DNA of 64,000 nucleotides from Neisseria mucosa (GTDB lineage Bacteria; Pseudomonadota; Gammaproteobacteria; Burkholderiales; Neisseriaceae): contig NZ_CP053939.1 of assembly GCF_013267835.1 (NCBI RefSeq), positions 2,108,001 to 2,172,000 of the forward strand, in the 5' to 3' direction. The notes under the pieces were generated by a model. That model searched no databases, was not told the origin of the DNA, and was given only the letters and a program-made list of their open reading frames with translations. The position numbers and the translations under genes were made by a program. Shown in pieces: positions 1 through 11,173 of this stretch (its first letter is position 1; the number at the start of each line of letters is the position of its first letter).

Positions 1-92
1 TTCAAGATTTCCCATTTGCTCAGTTGGTCAAGAATGATGGCAACGAGGGAAAGTAAGAAAAAGGGTGTTTTTGCAGAAGAGGATGAACTCAT
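1..92 (-). CDS. lspA: Lipoprotein signal peptidase LspA, N-terminal fragment (runs off window)
   Basis: Only the first 30 codons lie in the window. They start at the ATG at 92..90 on the minus strand and translate to a short polar start, a hydrophobic segment, then LDQLSKW. That motif, an Asp followed four residues later by Lys at the end of the first membrane helix, is typical of LspA, the aspartic inner-membrane peptidase that removes lipoprotein signal peptides after diacylglyceryl transfer. The reading frame stays open to the window edge. A one-mismatch DUS lies immediately upstream at 93-106, leaving no clear Shine-Dalgarno sequence. The family call is an inference from a short fragment; extending the sequence past base 1 would settle it. 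Confidence 0.6.
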   Translation of the reverse strand, partial: MSSSSSAKTPFFLLSLVAIILDQLSKWEIL

Positions 93-190
93 GTTTTCAG
101 ACGGTTTATGTAATAAAGGGCTTATTTTACCTGAAAGCAGGCAGGAAGTGTTTGCGATGGTATCGACGTTAAGGCCGTCTGAAAATAGAA

Positions 191-223
191 ACGCCGCCAC
201 TTGAATGTATCAAAGGGCGGCGT
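191..223 (-). terminator. Hairpin terminator downstream of glyQ
   Basis: The arms ACGCCGCC (191-198) and GGCGGCGT (216-223) form a perfect 8 bp stem with a 17 nt loop. On the minus strand the stem is followed by a T-rich stretch and a single DUS (172-183). It lies 18 bp past the glyQ stop and before lspA, so it probably ends glyQ transcription. Confidence 0.6.
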
Positions 224-240
224 GGTAAGTATGTGCAGGC

Positions 241-1140
241 TTATTGGTTTTTAAGTAATGGGAAGCCCAGTTTCTCGCGGCTTTCAACGAATTTTTGAGC
301 AACGATACGGCTCAGTGCACGAATGCGGCCGATGTAGGTTGCGCGTTCGGTAACGGAAATGGCACCTCGCGCATCCAAGAGGTTGAAAGTGTGACCGGCC
401 TTGAGTACAAGCTCGTAAGCAGGCAGGGCAAGACTGGTGTCTTCAACTGCAAGCAGGCGTTTGGCTTGTTCTTCATAGTCGTTGAATTGGCGCAAGAGCC
501 AATCGGCATCGCTGTATTCGAAGTTGTAGGTGGATTGTTCGACTTCGTTTTGATGATAAACGTCGCCGTAAGTCACGATGTTGCCATCAAGGGTTTTTGC
601 CCAAACGAGATCGTACACGTTTTCTACGCCTTGCAAATACATGGCGAGGCGTTCGATACCGTAGGTGATTTCGCCGAGTACGGGGGAGCAGTCGATACCG
701 CCTACTTGTTGGAAGTAGGTGAATTGGGTTACTTCCATGCCGTTGAGCCAAACTTCCCAACCCAAGCCCCAAGCGCCGAGAGTAGGGTTTTCCCAGTCGT
801 CTTCGACAAAGCGGATGTCGTGTACTTTAGGGTCGATACCCAATTCGCGCAGGGAATCGAGATATAGGTCTTGAATATTGGCGGGAGCTGGTTTGAGCGC
901 AACTTGGAATTGATAGTAGTGTTGCAGGCGGTTGGGGTTGTCGCCATAGCGGCCGTCTTTGGGGCGGCGGCTGGGTTGAACGTAAGCGGCAAACCAAGGC
1001 TCCGGGCCTAAGGCGCGCAGACAAGTGGCTGGATGGGAAGTACCGGCACCGACTTCCATATCGAAAGGTTGGATAACGGTGCAGCCTTTGTCTGCCCAGT
1101 AGTTTTGTAATTTGAAAATAATTTGTTGGAAGGTGAGCAT
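241..1140 (-). CDS. glyQ: Glycine--tRNA ligase alpha subunit
   Basis: 299 residues, the normal length for the catalytic alpha subunit of the alpha2-beta2 bacterial glycyl-tRNA synthetase, which charges tRNA(Gly) in the cytoplasm. The N-terminus ([20 protein letters not shown]) and the following [18 protein letters not shown] and [19 protein letters not shown] blocks are hallmark class II core motifs of GlyQ. The beta subunit gene glyS is not in the window, so the two subunit genes are not immediately adjacent on this side. The gene is followed by a hairpin terminator. The start is the only ATG compatible with the conserved N-terminus. Confidence 0.97.
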   Translation of the reverse strand: MLTFQQIIFKLQNYWADKGCTVIQPFDMEVGAGTSHPATCLRALGPEPWFAAYVQPSRRPKDGRYGDNPNRLQHYYQFQVALKPAPANIQDLYLDSLRELGIDPKVHDIRFVEDDWENPTLGAWGLGWEVWLNGMEVTQFTYFQQVGGIDCSPVLGEITYGIERLAMYLQGVENVYDLVWAKTLDGNIVTYGDVYHQNEVEQSTYNFEYSDADWLLRQFNDYEEQAKRLLAVEDTSLALPAYELVLKAGHTFNLLDARGAISVTERATYIGRIRALSRIVAQKFVESREKLGFPLLKNQ

Positions 1141-1221
1141 GGTGGATGGAATAGATTGGAATAAAGAGGGTATTTTACTGTTTTGAGCCTGTTTTGGATA
1201 GGCTGAAGGAAGCGGCGTAGG

Positions 1222-1404
1222 TTATTTGCCGTCCAATAGGTCTGAAAAAGGGTCGTCTTCTGAAGAAACGGTGTATTTTTCTTGTGCCCATTCGCCTAAA
1301 TCAATGAGTTTGCACCGTTTGCTGCAGAAAGGGCGGTAGGGGCTGTCGGTGTTCCAAACGACTTCTTTGTGGCAGGTCGGACATTTTACAACAGGAGCGG
1401 TCAT
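1222..1404 (-). CDS. yacG: DNA gyrase inhibitor / zinc-binding protein YacG
   Basis: A 60-residue protein with the four-cysteine zinc site CPTC (residues 9-12) and CSKRC (28-32). This is the whole known fold of YacG, a small protein shown in E. coli to bind GyrB and inhibit gyrase. The ATG overlaps the coaE stop by four bases (ATGA), so it is almost certainly translated by coupling from coaE. The pilD-coaE-yacG order is common in beta- and gammaproteobacteria. The acidic tail ([14 protein letters not shown]) is also typical. Confidence 0.93.
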   Translation of the reverse strand: MTAPVVKCPTCHKEVVWNTDSPYRPFCSKRCKLIDLGEWAQEKYTVSSEDDPFSDLLDGK

Positions 1405-2021
1405 GCAGTTTCTTTCAGTGATTGTGCAATGGATTGATAGTATTGATGCAGGCGGAAAACCTTGATTTTTGCTTCTTCCAAGCTATGAGTATTGTTCAAT
1501 ACATCGTCAGCATGAAGTAGTCTGTCAGATCGGGAAGCTTGGGTAGCCATGATTTGGCTCGTCTGCTCTTCTGAAAAACCATTGCGTTGATATACGCGTT
1601 CGATTTGGACGGATTCTGGAACATCTACAACTAAAATGCGGTCGGTCTCCGCTTTAAATGCCGGATTCTCAATTAAAAGCGGGACATCGACAATGCCGTA
1701 GGCAGAGGAAGCAAGTTTTTGTTTCTGCTGTTGGATTTTGTTTAAGATTAATGGCAGAAGCAGGTTTTCCAGTTGTTTTTTGGATTGAGGCCGTCTGAAA
1801 ACTTCTTCCCGTAAAGCCGTACGATTCAGACGGCCTTCGCTGTCAAAAACCTCATCACCGAAAAGCTGGCGGATGGCTGGAAGCGCTTCGCCGTTTTCAG
1901 CGGTCAGTGAGCGGCTGATGGCATCGGCATCGATAATGGGTACGCCAAGTTCGGCAAACATTTGGGCGATAGATGATTTGCCGCTGCCGATACCGCCGGT
2001 CAAGCCTATCCATAATGTCAT
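1401..2021 (-). CDS. coaE: Dephospho-CoA kinase
   Basis: About 206 residues. It catalyses the last step of coenzyme A synthesis, ATP-dependent 3'-phosphorylation of dephospho-CoA. The N-terminal P-loop [11 protein letters not shown] and the following DADAISRSL block are diagnostic. The start is placed at the ATG at 2021..2019 ([10 protein letters not shown]) because the open frame upstream only reads into pilD. This ATG overlaps the pilD stop as TAATG, and the 3' end overlaps yacG as ATGA, so pilD, coaE and yacG look translationally coupled. An AG-DUS lies inside the coding region near 1790. Confidence 0.95.
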   Translation of the reverse strand: MTLWIGLTGGIGSGKSSIAQMFAELGVPIIDADAISRSLTAENGEALPAIRQLFGDEVFDSEGRLNRTALREEVFRRPQSKKQLENLLLPLILNKIQQQKQKLASSAYGIVDVPLLIENPAFKAETDRILVVDVPESVQIERVYQRNGFSEEQTSQIMATQASRSDRLLHADDVLNNTHSLEEAKIKVFRLHQYYQSIAQSLKETA

Positions 2022-2908
2022 TATCGGAATCCTGATTGTACGAGCCACCATTGTACCAGTTGGGTAATAGGTGCATTGGCAACCAAAATAATCCATCCTG
2101 CTACAGCAAGGCTGGGACCAAAAGCAAAATACTGACCTTTACCGACGCGGGCGATGAGTGCGCCTAACAGCCCGACTAAGGCAGCCATGAAGATCAGAAC
2201 AGGCAAAATTCCTACGCCCAGCCATGCACCGAGTGCGGCCAAAAGTTTGAAATCGCCATTGCCCATGCCGATTTTACCGGTCAGAAGTTTATAGACGGCG
2301 CATAAAGTATAAAGGCTCATATAGCCTGCAATCGCGCCCCAAACGGCTGAATGCAGGGGCACGAATGTATCGTTCAGATTAAACAGCAGGCCGATCCAAA
2401 TTAGGGGCTGAGTCAGGCTGTCGGGCAAATATTGCGTATCGGCATCGATAAAGGTCAGCGCAATCAATATAGCAGTCAGAATCAATCCGCCAATAGTTGC
2501 CCATGACCAGCCGTATTGCCACGTGACAATACCGAATAAGACACCTGTCAGCAGCTCAATCAACGGATAGCGTATGCTGATATGGGTTTTGCAGGCGTGG
2601 CATTTCCCACCTAGGAAAACATAGCTGAGGATGGGTATATTTTGCCAAACTCTGATCGGACTTTTGCATTTTGGGCAGCGTGAATCCGGTTTACGCAGAT
2701 TAAATGGCTGTTTTTCTTCGTCTGCCAGCTCGATGCCCAAATGCTCTTTGGAAAATTGTGTCCATTCACGCTCCATCATTATCGGCGTGCGATAAATGAC
2801 GACATTCAGAAAGCTACCAATCAGTAATCCCAAAATAACGGCTAAAGGAATAACGAATGGCGCAAGAACGGAGAGGGCGTCGATGGCAGAGTAAATACTA
2901 TCAAGCAT
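2021..2908 (-). CDS. pilD: Type IV prepilin peptidase / N-methyltransferase
   Basis: 295 residues. PilD cleaves the leader of prepilins and N-methylates the new N-terminal residue at the inner membrane. The N-terminal domain has the GSFLNVVIYR motif (about residues 31-40) and the two-pair zinc site CPKC/CHAC. The membrane domain carries the two catalytic aspartate regions: FIDADTQYLPD and the GMGNGDFKLLAALGAWLG motif. Seven to eight hydrophobic segments fit the family. It follows pilG by 1 bp and overlaps coaE by 1 bp (TAATG), consistent with a pilG-pilD-coaE-yacG transcript. Confidence 0.97.
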   Translation of the reverse strand: MLDSIYSAIDALSVLAPFVIPLAVILGLLIGSFLNVVIYRTPIMMEREWTQFSKEHLGIELADEEKQPFNLRKPDSRCPKCKSPIRVWQNIPILSYVFLGGKCHACKTHISIRYPLIELLTGVLFGIVTWQYGWSWATIGGLILTAILIALTFIDADTQYLPDSLTQPLIWIGLLFNLNDTFVPLHSAVWGAIAGYMSLYTLCAVYKLLTGKIGMGNGDFKLLAALGAWLGVGILPVLIFMAALVGLLGALIARVGKGQYFAFGPSLAVAGWIILVANAPITQLVQWWLVQSGFR

Positions 2909-2909
2909 A

Positions 2910-4151
2910 TCAACCTACGACATTACCCAAGTTGAACAACGGCAGATACATGGCAATCAGCAAAATACCGATGAGCGAACCCAATACCACCATAATGATA
3001 GGTTCCATCAAGGCAGATAAGCGGGAGACGGAGTTGTCTACTTCATCTTCGTAGAATTCGGCCGCTTTGTTCAGCATATCATCCAAGGAGCCAGACTCTT
3101 CGCCGATGGCCGCCATTTGAATCACCATGTTGGGGAACATATCAGTACTTTGCATACTGGATGTCAGCGACAGACCTTGGGTTACCTTGGCGCGGATGTC
3201 TTGAGTGGCTTCTTCATAGAGAATATTGCCGGATGCGCCTGCAACTGAATCTAATACTTCCACCAAAGGAACGCCGGCTGCGAAGAGGGTAGAAGTCGTA
3301 CGCGCCCAACGGGCAATGGTCGCTTTACGGACGATGGTTCCGAAGATAGGCAGCCTCAAAATCAAAGCATCGATTCGCTTTTGGAAGGTGGGCGATTTCT
3401 CATGGAGTTTGTACAGGCCGAAGGCGGAAGCAATCAAAAGGATGATCATAATCCAGCCGTAGTCGACAAATAAATCGGACAAGTTCATGACGAGCTGGGT
3501 AAGGCCTGGCAGCTCTGCACCCATATTAGCATAAACTTCTTTAAAGGCAGGCAGTACAAACATCATCATGATGAAGATAAGCGCGATGGCTACCACGATA
3601 ATGGCAATCGGGTAGGTCAGCGCGGTTTTAACCTTTTTCTTAATGGCTTGGGTTTTTTCTTTATAAACAGCCAGTTTGTCCAATAGGCTTTCTAATACGC
3701 CGCCGGACTCGCCTGCGCTGACCAGGTTGCAATAGAAACGGTCGAAATATTTTGGATATTTGGAGAACGATTTGCCCAGTGCGCTACCTTGTTCGACATC
3801 GGAGCGAACCTGCATCAGCATTTCGGTCATGCTCGGATTGGAGTGGCCGCGAGCAACGATTTCAAAAGCCTGCATCAGCGGCAAGCCTGCCTTCATCATC
3901 GTTGCCAATTGGCGCGTAAACACTGTAATGTCTTCTTGGGTAATGCGGCGTTTGCGTGCGGTTTTGACTTTGCTGATGCGCAAAGGACGAATGCCTCTGC
4001 GCTGGAGTTTTTTGCGCGCCTCTTCTTCATCTTTGGCAACTACTTCGCCGCGGACAAGACGTTCGGTCTCTATGTTTTTTCCTTCAAATGTAAAACGCTT
4101 ACCTTTGCTTCTTGAACCGAACAGACTTCTTTTTTGCTCTGCTTGAGCCAT
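2910..4151 (-). CDS. pilG: Type IV pilus inner-membrane platform protein PilG (PilC/GspF family)
   Basis: 413 residues, the usual size for the GspF-type polytopic platform protein that couples the assembly ATPase to pilin addition; in Neisseria it is called PilG. Two repeated GspF domains are visible, each starting with a TRQLATMMKAGLPLMQAFE-like helix, the second as WARTTSTLFAAGVPLVEVLD. Each ends in hydrophobic helices, the last one near the C-terminus (MEPIIMVVLGSLIGILLIAM). The basic N-terminus is typical. It sits between pilF (79 bp upstream, with a hairpin between) and pilD (1 bp downstream). Confidence 0.96.
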   Translation of the reverse strand: MAQAEQKRSLFGSRSKGKRFTFEGKNIETERLVRGEVVAKDEEEARKKLQRRGIRPLRISKVKTARKRRITQEDITVFTRQLATMMKAGLPLMQAFEIVARGHSNPSMTEMLMQVRSDVEQGSALGKSFSKYPKYFDRFYCNLVSAGESGGVLESLLDKLAVYKEKTQAIKKKVKTALTYPIAIIVVAIALIFIMMMFVLPAFKEVYANMGAELPGLTQLVMNLSDLFVDYGWIMIILLIASAFGLYKLHEKSPTFQKRIDALILRLPIFGTIVRKATIARWARTTSTLFAAGVPLVEVLDSVAGASGNILYEEATQDIRAKVTQGLSLTSSMQSTDMFPNMVIQMAAIGEESGSLDDMLNKAAEFYEDEVDNSVSRLSALMEPIIMVVLGSLIGILLIAMYLPLFNLGNVVG

Positions 4152-4173
4152 GAGTTATCCCTTGTTAGTAAGA

Positions 4174-4207
4174 AATAAAGCGGACTGTTTCCCCGTGCCG
4201 CTTTATT
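4174..4207 (-). other. Stem-loop between pilF and pilG
   Basis: AATAAAGCGG (4174-4183) and CCGCTTTATT (4198-4207) form a perfect 10 bp stem with a 14 nt loop in the 79 bp gap. On the minus (coding) strand it is followed by a short T/C-rich stretch, not a clean U-tract. It could be a partial terminator that lowers pilG-pilD expression relative to pilF, or an RNA-processing site; the sequence alone does not decide. Confidence 0.5.
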
Positions 4208-4230
4208 GTAATTTTCGAAAATATGGCAGT

Positions 4231-5910
4231 TTAGTCATTGGTATGAGCAGTTACTTCTTCCAACGAAGTCAGGCCCTGCATGACTTTCATGAGGCCGGCG
4301 CGACGCAGGTCTACCATGCCTTCCTGATAGGCCATGTTCATGATATCAACTTCCGTACCGTTGTTCATAATGACTTTTTGCATTTCATCGCTGACCGGCA
4401 TGACTTCATAAATACCGATGCGGCCTTTAAAGCCTTTGCCGCGGCAGCTGTCGCAACCAACCGGGCGGTAGAGCTTCCAATCTTGAGCCAAGTCCGCATC
4501 GGTAAAGCCGGCTTTTTTCAATGCCGGAACCGGCGGGCGCTCCACTTCGCGTTTGCAGTTTGGACACAGCCTGCGCAACAGCCTTTGCGCCATAATCAGG
4601 CTGACCGAGCTGGCGATGTTGAAAGGCGCCACACCCATGTTCAAAAGGCGGGACAGCGTGGCCGGTGCATTATTGGTATGCAGGGTCGAGAAAACCATGT
4701 GGCCGGTTTGGGCGGCTTTAATGGCGATGTCGGCGGTTTCCAAGTCGCGGATCTCACCGACCATAATAATATCAGGATCTTGACGCAAGAAGGATCGGAG
4801 TGCGGTGGCAAACGTCAGGCCTTGTTTCTCATTGACGTTGACTTGGTTGACGCCCGGCAGGTTAATCTCGGCCGGATCCTCTGCCGTTGAAATGTTGACA
4901 TCTTCGGTGTTCAAAATGCTCAGGCAGGTATAGAGCGAAACGGTTTTACCCGAGCCTGTTGGGCCGGTAACCAACACCATGCCGTAAGGGCGGTTGATGG
5001 CCTCAAGCAGCATTTCTTTTTGGAAAGGCTCTAAACCGAGCTGGTCGATATTGAGCGATGTACCATCGGAATTTAGGATACGCATCACTACTTTTTCGCC
5101 AAACAGCGTCGGCAAAGTGCTGACACGGAAGTCAATCGGACGGCCGTGTTTGTGGAAGGCAATTTGAATTCTGCCGTCTTGCGGAATACGTTTTTCAGAA
5201 ATATCCAAACGCGCCATCACTTTGATGCGCGATGCCAACTGACCGCGCACGGCGACAGGCGGCTGTACGACTTCGCGCAACTGTCCGTCCACGCGGAAAC
5301 GGACGCGCGCCATTTGTTCGTAGAATTCAAAGTGGATATCTGATGCACCTGCGTTTAGGGCATCGGATAAGGTTTTGTGGATGAAGCGGGGGATAGGGCC
5401 GTCTTCAGCCTCTTCATTATCGATATAAAGCGACTGAGATTGCTGCGTTGCTTCATGTTCTTCGTTGATTTCTTTCAGAATGGTGGTCGAACGCTGACCC
5501 AACCATTCCAGTAAGGAGCTGAGTTGGTCATCGGGAACCACTACCAAATCAACACTTAAACCTGAAGAAAAAGCGATTTTTTGGAAGTTTTGGATTTGAG
5601 TCGGATCGGATACGGCGAAATAAACCTTGCGTCCGCGTTTGAAAATCGGAACGCAACGGTTTTGCACCATTTGCTCTTCCGTCAGGATGTCGCTGACTAC
5701 ATTATTGCGCGGATAGTAGTGTAAATCCAAAAGGGGATAGCTGAATACGCGCGCAACCAATTCGCCCAAGGCTTTAGGGGTGATGATGCCGTCTGAAAAC
5801 AAGTCGGGCAGGATTTCTTTGCCCGATTGTAAAAGGCTGTTGTAATGTTCCGCTTGTTGATTTGAGATGGTCTGGCTTTGAACCAAAACACGCAATAATC
5901 CGACACTCAT
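4231..5910 (-). CDS. pilF: Type IV pilus assembly ATPase PilF (PilB/GspE family)
   Basis: 559 residues. It is the hexameric cytoplasmic ATPase that powers pilus extension. There is an N-terminal MshEN-like domain, then the GspE core with Walker [16 protein letters not shown], the Asp-box stretch [14 protein letters not shown], Walker [14 protein letters not shown] and the His-box [10 protein letters not shown]. The tetracysteine zinc site is CPNC (near residue 457) plus CDSC. It is the first gene of the minus-strand pilus run. The 400 bp upstream is AT-rich and probably holds its promoter. An ATGCCGTCTGAA-type DUS lies in the coding sequence near 5786. Confidence 0.97.
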   Translation of the reverse strand: MSVGLLRVLVQSQTISNQQAEHYNSLLQSGKEILPDLFSDGIITPKALGELVARVFSYPLLDLHYYPRNNVVSDILTEEQMVQNRCVPIFKRGRKVYFAVSDPTQIQNFQKIAFSSGLSVDLVVVPDDQLSSLLEWLGQRSTTILKEINEEHEATQQSQSLYIDNEEAEDGPIPRFIHKTLSDALNAGASDIHFEFYEQMARVRFRVDGQLREVVQPPVAVRGQLASRIKVMARLDISEKRIPQDGRIQIAFHKHGRPIDFRVSTLPTLFGEKVVMRILNSDGTSLNIDQLGLEPFQKEMLLEAINRPYGMVLVTGPTGSGKTVSLYTCLSILNTEDVNISTAEDPAEINLPGVNQVNVNEKQGLTFATALRSFLRQDPDIIMVGEIRDLETADIAIKAAQTGHMVFSTLHTNNAPATLSRLLNMGVAPFNIASSVSLIMAQRLLRRLCPNCKREVERPPVPALKKAGFTDADLAQDWKLYRPVGCDSCRGKGFKGRIGIYEVMPVSDEMQKVIMNNGTEVDIMNMAYQEGMVDLRRAGLMKVMQGLTSLEEVTAHTND

Positions 5911-6313
5911 TTTATTTTCCGTTTCTTGTGCAGTTTTCCCTTTAATTTAGAGGAAAGCCGTATTATTTTATCATTATTATGATTAAAGCATATATTTAAT
6001 TATGCAAATCTGCTTAAGTTGCAAAGACATGCTTCTGCTTTAATTGTATTTTTCTTTCAGACGGCCATTATAAAGCAAGGAGAATAGGCGTTAAACTCAA
6101 TATTTTGGGATGATGATGAAAAAACAACAATTTTGTCATATGAATCCAATCAATAACGAAATTATATTTCATGTTGCTATCGCTTGTCGGGAGACGGCAG
6201 AAAAGGTTGTTTTGATGGATAGACGGTTGGAATTCGAAATATGAAAAGGCCGTCTGAAACTGAGCAATCAGGTTTCAGACGGCCTTTTAGCTATTTAAAT
6301 CCGATAGGATTGA
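5911..6313. other. Intergenic region pilF-carB, AT-rich
   Basis: About 400 bp. It holds the pilF upstream region on the right-hand side of pilF, a lone DUS near 6056-6067, the carB terminator (6244-6288) and one short plus-strand frame of 44 codons (6110-6244, beginning with three consecutive ATGs). That frame has no ribosome-binding site at the right distance and no recognisable product. Nothing else convincing is seen. Confidence 0.5.
6244..6288 (-). terminator. Inverted-DUS terminator of carB
   Basis: AAAAGGCCGTCTGAAAC (6244-6260) pairs with its complement at 6272-6288, a 17 bp stem ending in T residues on either strand. Paired DUS of this kind are established neisserial terminators. It lies 26 bp past the carB stop. 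Confidence 0.75.
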
Positions 6314-9529
<3,216 letters not shown>

Positions 9530-9557
9530 GATGTTTCCTGTTGGATTAAGTCTAAAG

Positions 9558-10463
9558 TTAATCTATTTTAACTGAAGGTAATGTTTTCAATGAATTGAGA
9601 AAGTTATGCCATTCTGCAACTTCCTCCTGTTTCTCAATAATTTTTTCAAATGGCAATAAATTCTCAAAGGTTAGGAAATTAACGCAAAATTTAATGGCGG
9701 TATCTATTTTATTTTTTAAATTTGGAATTTCTTTTACTTCCTTTGCCCAATATGCTAAGTCTTTGGATGATAATAAATCAATTTTATCTATTGGGAAATT
9801 TTCTATAAATTTTTTTAGTGTATCAGTAATTAGAAGTTTTAAATTATTCTGATCATACATTGCTTCTATACCAGAAACTGTAGCTATATTTTCTTCGATA
9901 TATTTAATTCCGGTCCTACCTATATTTTCGTAGATAGCTTTTTCTTTTTCTGTCAGTTCTCTTTCAATTGTTATTTGATAAGTCCTATCTCTAGACATTT
10001 TTGAAATTTTTTTTCGAACAGTTTCCGGAATTTCTTTGCCATCTCTTAATTGACTAATATATCGATTAATATTTTTTGCAATTTTAAGTCGTGTCTCACA
10101 CCATTCATTTAAGTTGTTTAAATTGAAGGTATGTAATTCTTCTCGATTAGTGTAGTCTTTGATATCTTGAGTTAATTTCGATGACATAGTTTTAAAATCA
10201 ACCCCAAAATATTTTTCACCACAATCTTTTCCAATATTTGTAATATGTCCATCAGTAGATACTACAATGTAACCATTTTGATGTTGGGTGTGGCAATTTT
10301 TCAATCCACATATAACTTTTCCATGTTCTCCACTATACTGACCTATAATTTCTTTTAATTTGGTTTCTTCTGGATTTATCTCTCTTCTAAAACCAGCCAT
10401 TTCTTCTAAGTCAGACCAGTTTTTTATGTAAACTAAGTTTCTATCTTTTTTTAAAGTAATCAT
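9558..10463 (-). CDS. AT-rich protein of unknown function with a putative zinc-binding N-terminal domain
   Basis: 301 residues, product not recognised. The base composition is strikingly AT-rich compared with carA and carB, and no DUS occurs inside it, which suggests acquisition from outside the genus. Residues 52-81 carry Cys52, Cys57, His58, His61 and Cys81 in a [10 protein letters not shown]...[10 protein letters not shown] arrangement. The glycine-rich [13 protein letters not shown] stretch between them resembles small treble-clef-like zinc domains in phage and plasmid proteins (inference from recalled motifs). The rest is Lys/Glu/Ile/Asn-rich and probably helical, with coiled-coil character around 100-180. 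No signal peptide or membrane segment. The ATG lacks a clear Shine-Dalgarno sequence. It lies within the carB-carA gap, known to be large and variable in Neisseria. Confidence 0.75.
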   Translation of the reverse strand: MITLKKDRNLVYIKNWSDLEEMAGFRREINPEETKLKEIIGQYSGEHGKVICGLKNCHTQHQNGYIVVSTDGHITNIGKDCGEKYFGVDFKTMSSKLTQDIKDYTNREELHTFNLNNLNEWCETRLKIAKNINRYISQLRDGKEIPETVRKKISKMSRDRTYQITIERELTEKEKAIYENIGRTGIKYIEENIATVSGIEAMYDQNNLKLLITDTLKKFIENFPIDKIDLLSSKDLAYWAKEVKEIPNLKNKIDTAIKFCVNFLTFENLLPFEKIIEKQEEVAEWHNFLNSLKTLPSVKID

Positions 10464-10576
10464 GATAAGTCTTTAAGATGCAGTAATGTATATATAGAGT
10501 TGAATGATCTTTTATTGCTTTAAAAGTTATCTGAAAATTAGTTGACTCTTCTTGAGAGTAAGCCATAGCCCGCATG

Positions 10577-10663
10577 TAGGGTGTGTGCGGTACGCACGCA
10601 CGCGTTCTCCATTTTCCCTGCAACCTCAACCCACCGCGTGCGTACCTTGCGGCACACACCCTA
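10577..10663. repeat. Imperfect long inverted repeat (MITE-like)
   Basis: The left arm begins TAGGGTGTGTGCGGTACGCA at 10577. The right arm, read on the minus strand from 10663, begins TAGGGTGTGTGCCGCAAGGT and continues TACGCACGC. The arms pair over about 25 bp around a roughly 35 nt pyrimidine-rich centre. It is not a Correia element, because the TATAGTGGATTA ends are absent. The shape suggests a small non-autonomous mobile palindrome or a large RNA hairpin. Confidence 0.6.
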
Positions 10664-10676
10664 TCGACGGGTTCAA

Positions 10677-10688
10677 AGGTCGTCTGAA
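10677..10688 (+). repeat. DUS of AGGTCGTCTGAA dialect
   Basis: The 12-mer AGGTCGTCTGAA differs at one base from the AGGCCGTCTGAA that dominates the window. This variant is the dialect described for the N. mucosa/N. sicca group. A one-mismatch AGGCCGCCTGAA follows at 10728-10739. Confidence 0.7.
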
Positions 10689-10772
10689 AAAACGCTCGCG
10701 GCGTTTGTTCCATATGCCTTGCGATAAAGGCCGCCTGAAAAATTCCTGCTGTTGATATTTCGGGCATTCTTT

Positions 10773-10784
10773 TTCAGACGACCT
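10773..10784 (-). repeat. Second DUS of AGGTCGTCTGAA dialect
   Basis: TTCAGACGACCT on the plus strand, the inverse complement of the copy at 10677-10688 and about 100 bp from it. A regular AG-DUS follows at about 10807-10818. Confidence 0.7.
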
Positions 10785-10823
10785 TTTGCGTTTTTATGTT
10801 GCACAGGCCGTCTGAAAACTTCC

Positions 10824-11081
10824 TTAAAAACTAGTGACAAACGTAATCAAACCCAAAATGATACCGGGGGCGTTTGCCAGTATGATGGGGTAGTCGCGTT
10901 TTTCTTTCAAAAAGCCGTAGGCAAACCATAATGTGCAGTTGATGGCGGCGACGAGGGGTTGCAACGGCGAGCCGGGGTTGCCGGCAAGGTTGTTTTGGAT
11001 TTGCGGGATATAAGAAACGTACATACCGACGGCGGCCAGGGTGGCGACTACGGAGAGGATGCGCATTTGTTTTTCAGTCAT
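10824..11081 (-). CDS. SemiSWEET-family sugar transporter
   Basis: 85 residues with three hydrophobic helices (about 8-26, 42-58 and 66-84), the size and topology of bacterial SemiSWEET proteins, which dimerise to form a small-sugar transporter. The PQ-loop motif SYIPQI (residues 23-28) in helix 1 and the AINCTLWFAYG stretch in helix 2 match the conserved family positions. GGAAACTCCC precedes the ATG as ribosome-binding site. It sits between carA and the AT-rich gene on the same strand. Substrate cannot be predicted. Base composition is like the host, unlike the next gene. Confidence 0.85.
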   Translation of the reverse strand: MTEKQMRILSVVATLAAVGMYVSYIPQIQNNLAGNPGSPLQPLVAAINCTLWFAYGFLKEKRDYPIILANAPGIILGLITFVTSF

Positions 11082-11173
11082 GGGAGTTTCCTTTCTGACT
11101 TGAGTTACAGGGTTTTGAACTGCTTGATTTTCAGACGGCCTGCCGGATTTGACGGCCGTCTGAAAAATTCGCT

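Larger units (their letters stand above)
10464..10823. other. Non-coding repeat block in the carA-carB island
   Basis: 360 bp with a palindromic element (10577-10663) and three DUS-like words, two of them of the AGGTCGTCTGAA dialect. The 108-codon minus frame that spans it (10441-10767) is low-complexity, is mostly made of the palindrome and DUS, and has no homology I recognise. I treat the block as non-coding. Confidence 0.55.

Noticed and set aside
16..204. 62-codon plus-strand frame starting with TTG
   Set aside because: It overlaps the lspA start and the glyQ terminator on the opposite strand and ends inside a DUS-encoded segment.
5961..5984. Fur-box-like half site (TTATCATTAT) upstream of pilF
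   Set aside because: One half matches well, but the other half does not, and the region is AT-rich; pilus assembly genes are not expected Fur targets.
6110..6244. 44-codon plus-strand frame beginning with three ATGs
   Set aside because: No properly spaced ribosome-binding site and no family resemblance; left as a possibility only.
10441..10767. 108-codon minus-strand frame upstream of the AT-rich gene
   Set aside because: It is built from the palindromic repeat and DUS, has no credible ribosome-binding site and overlaps the next gene's start.
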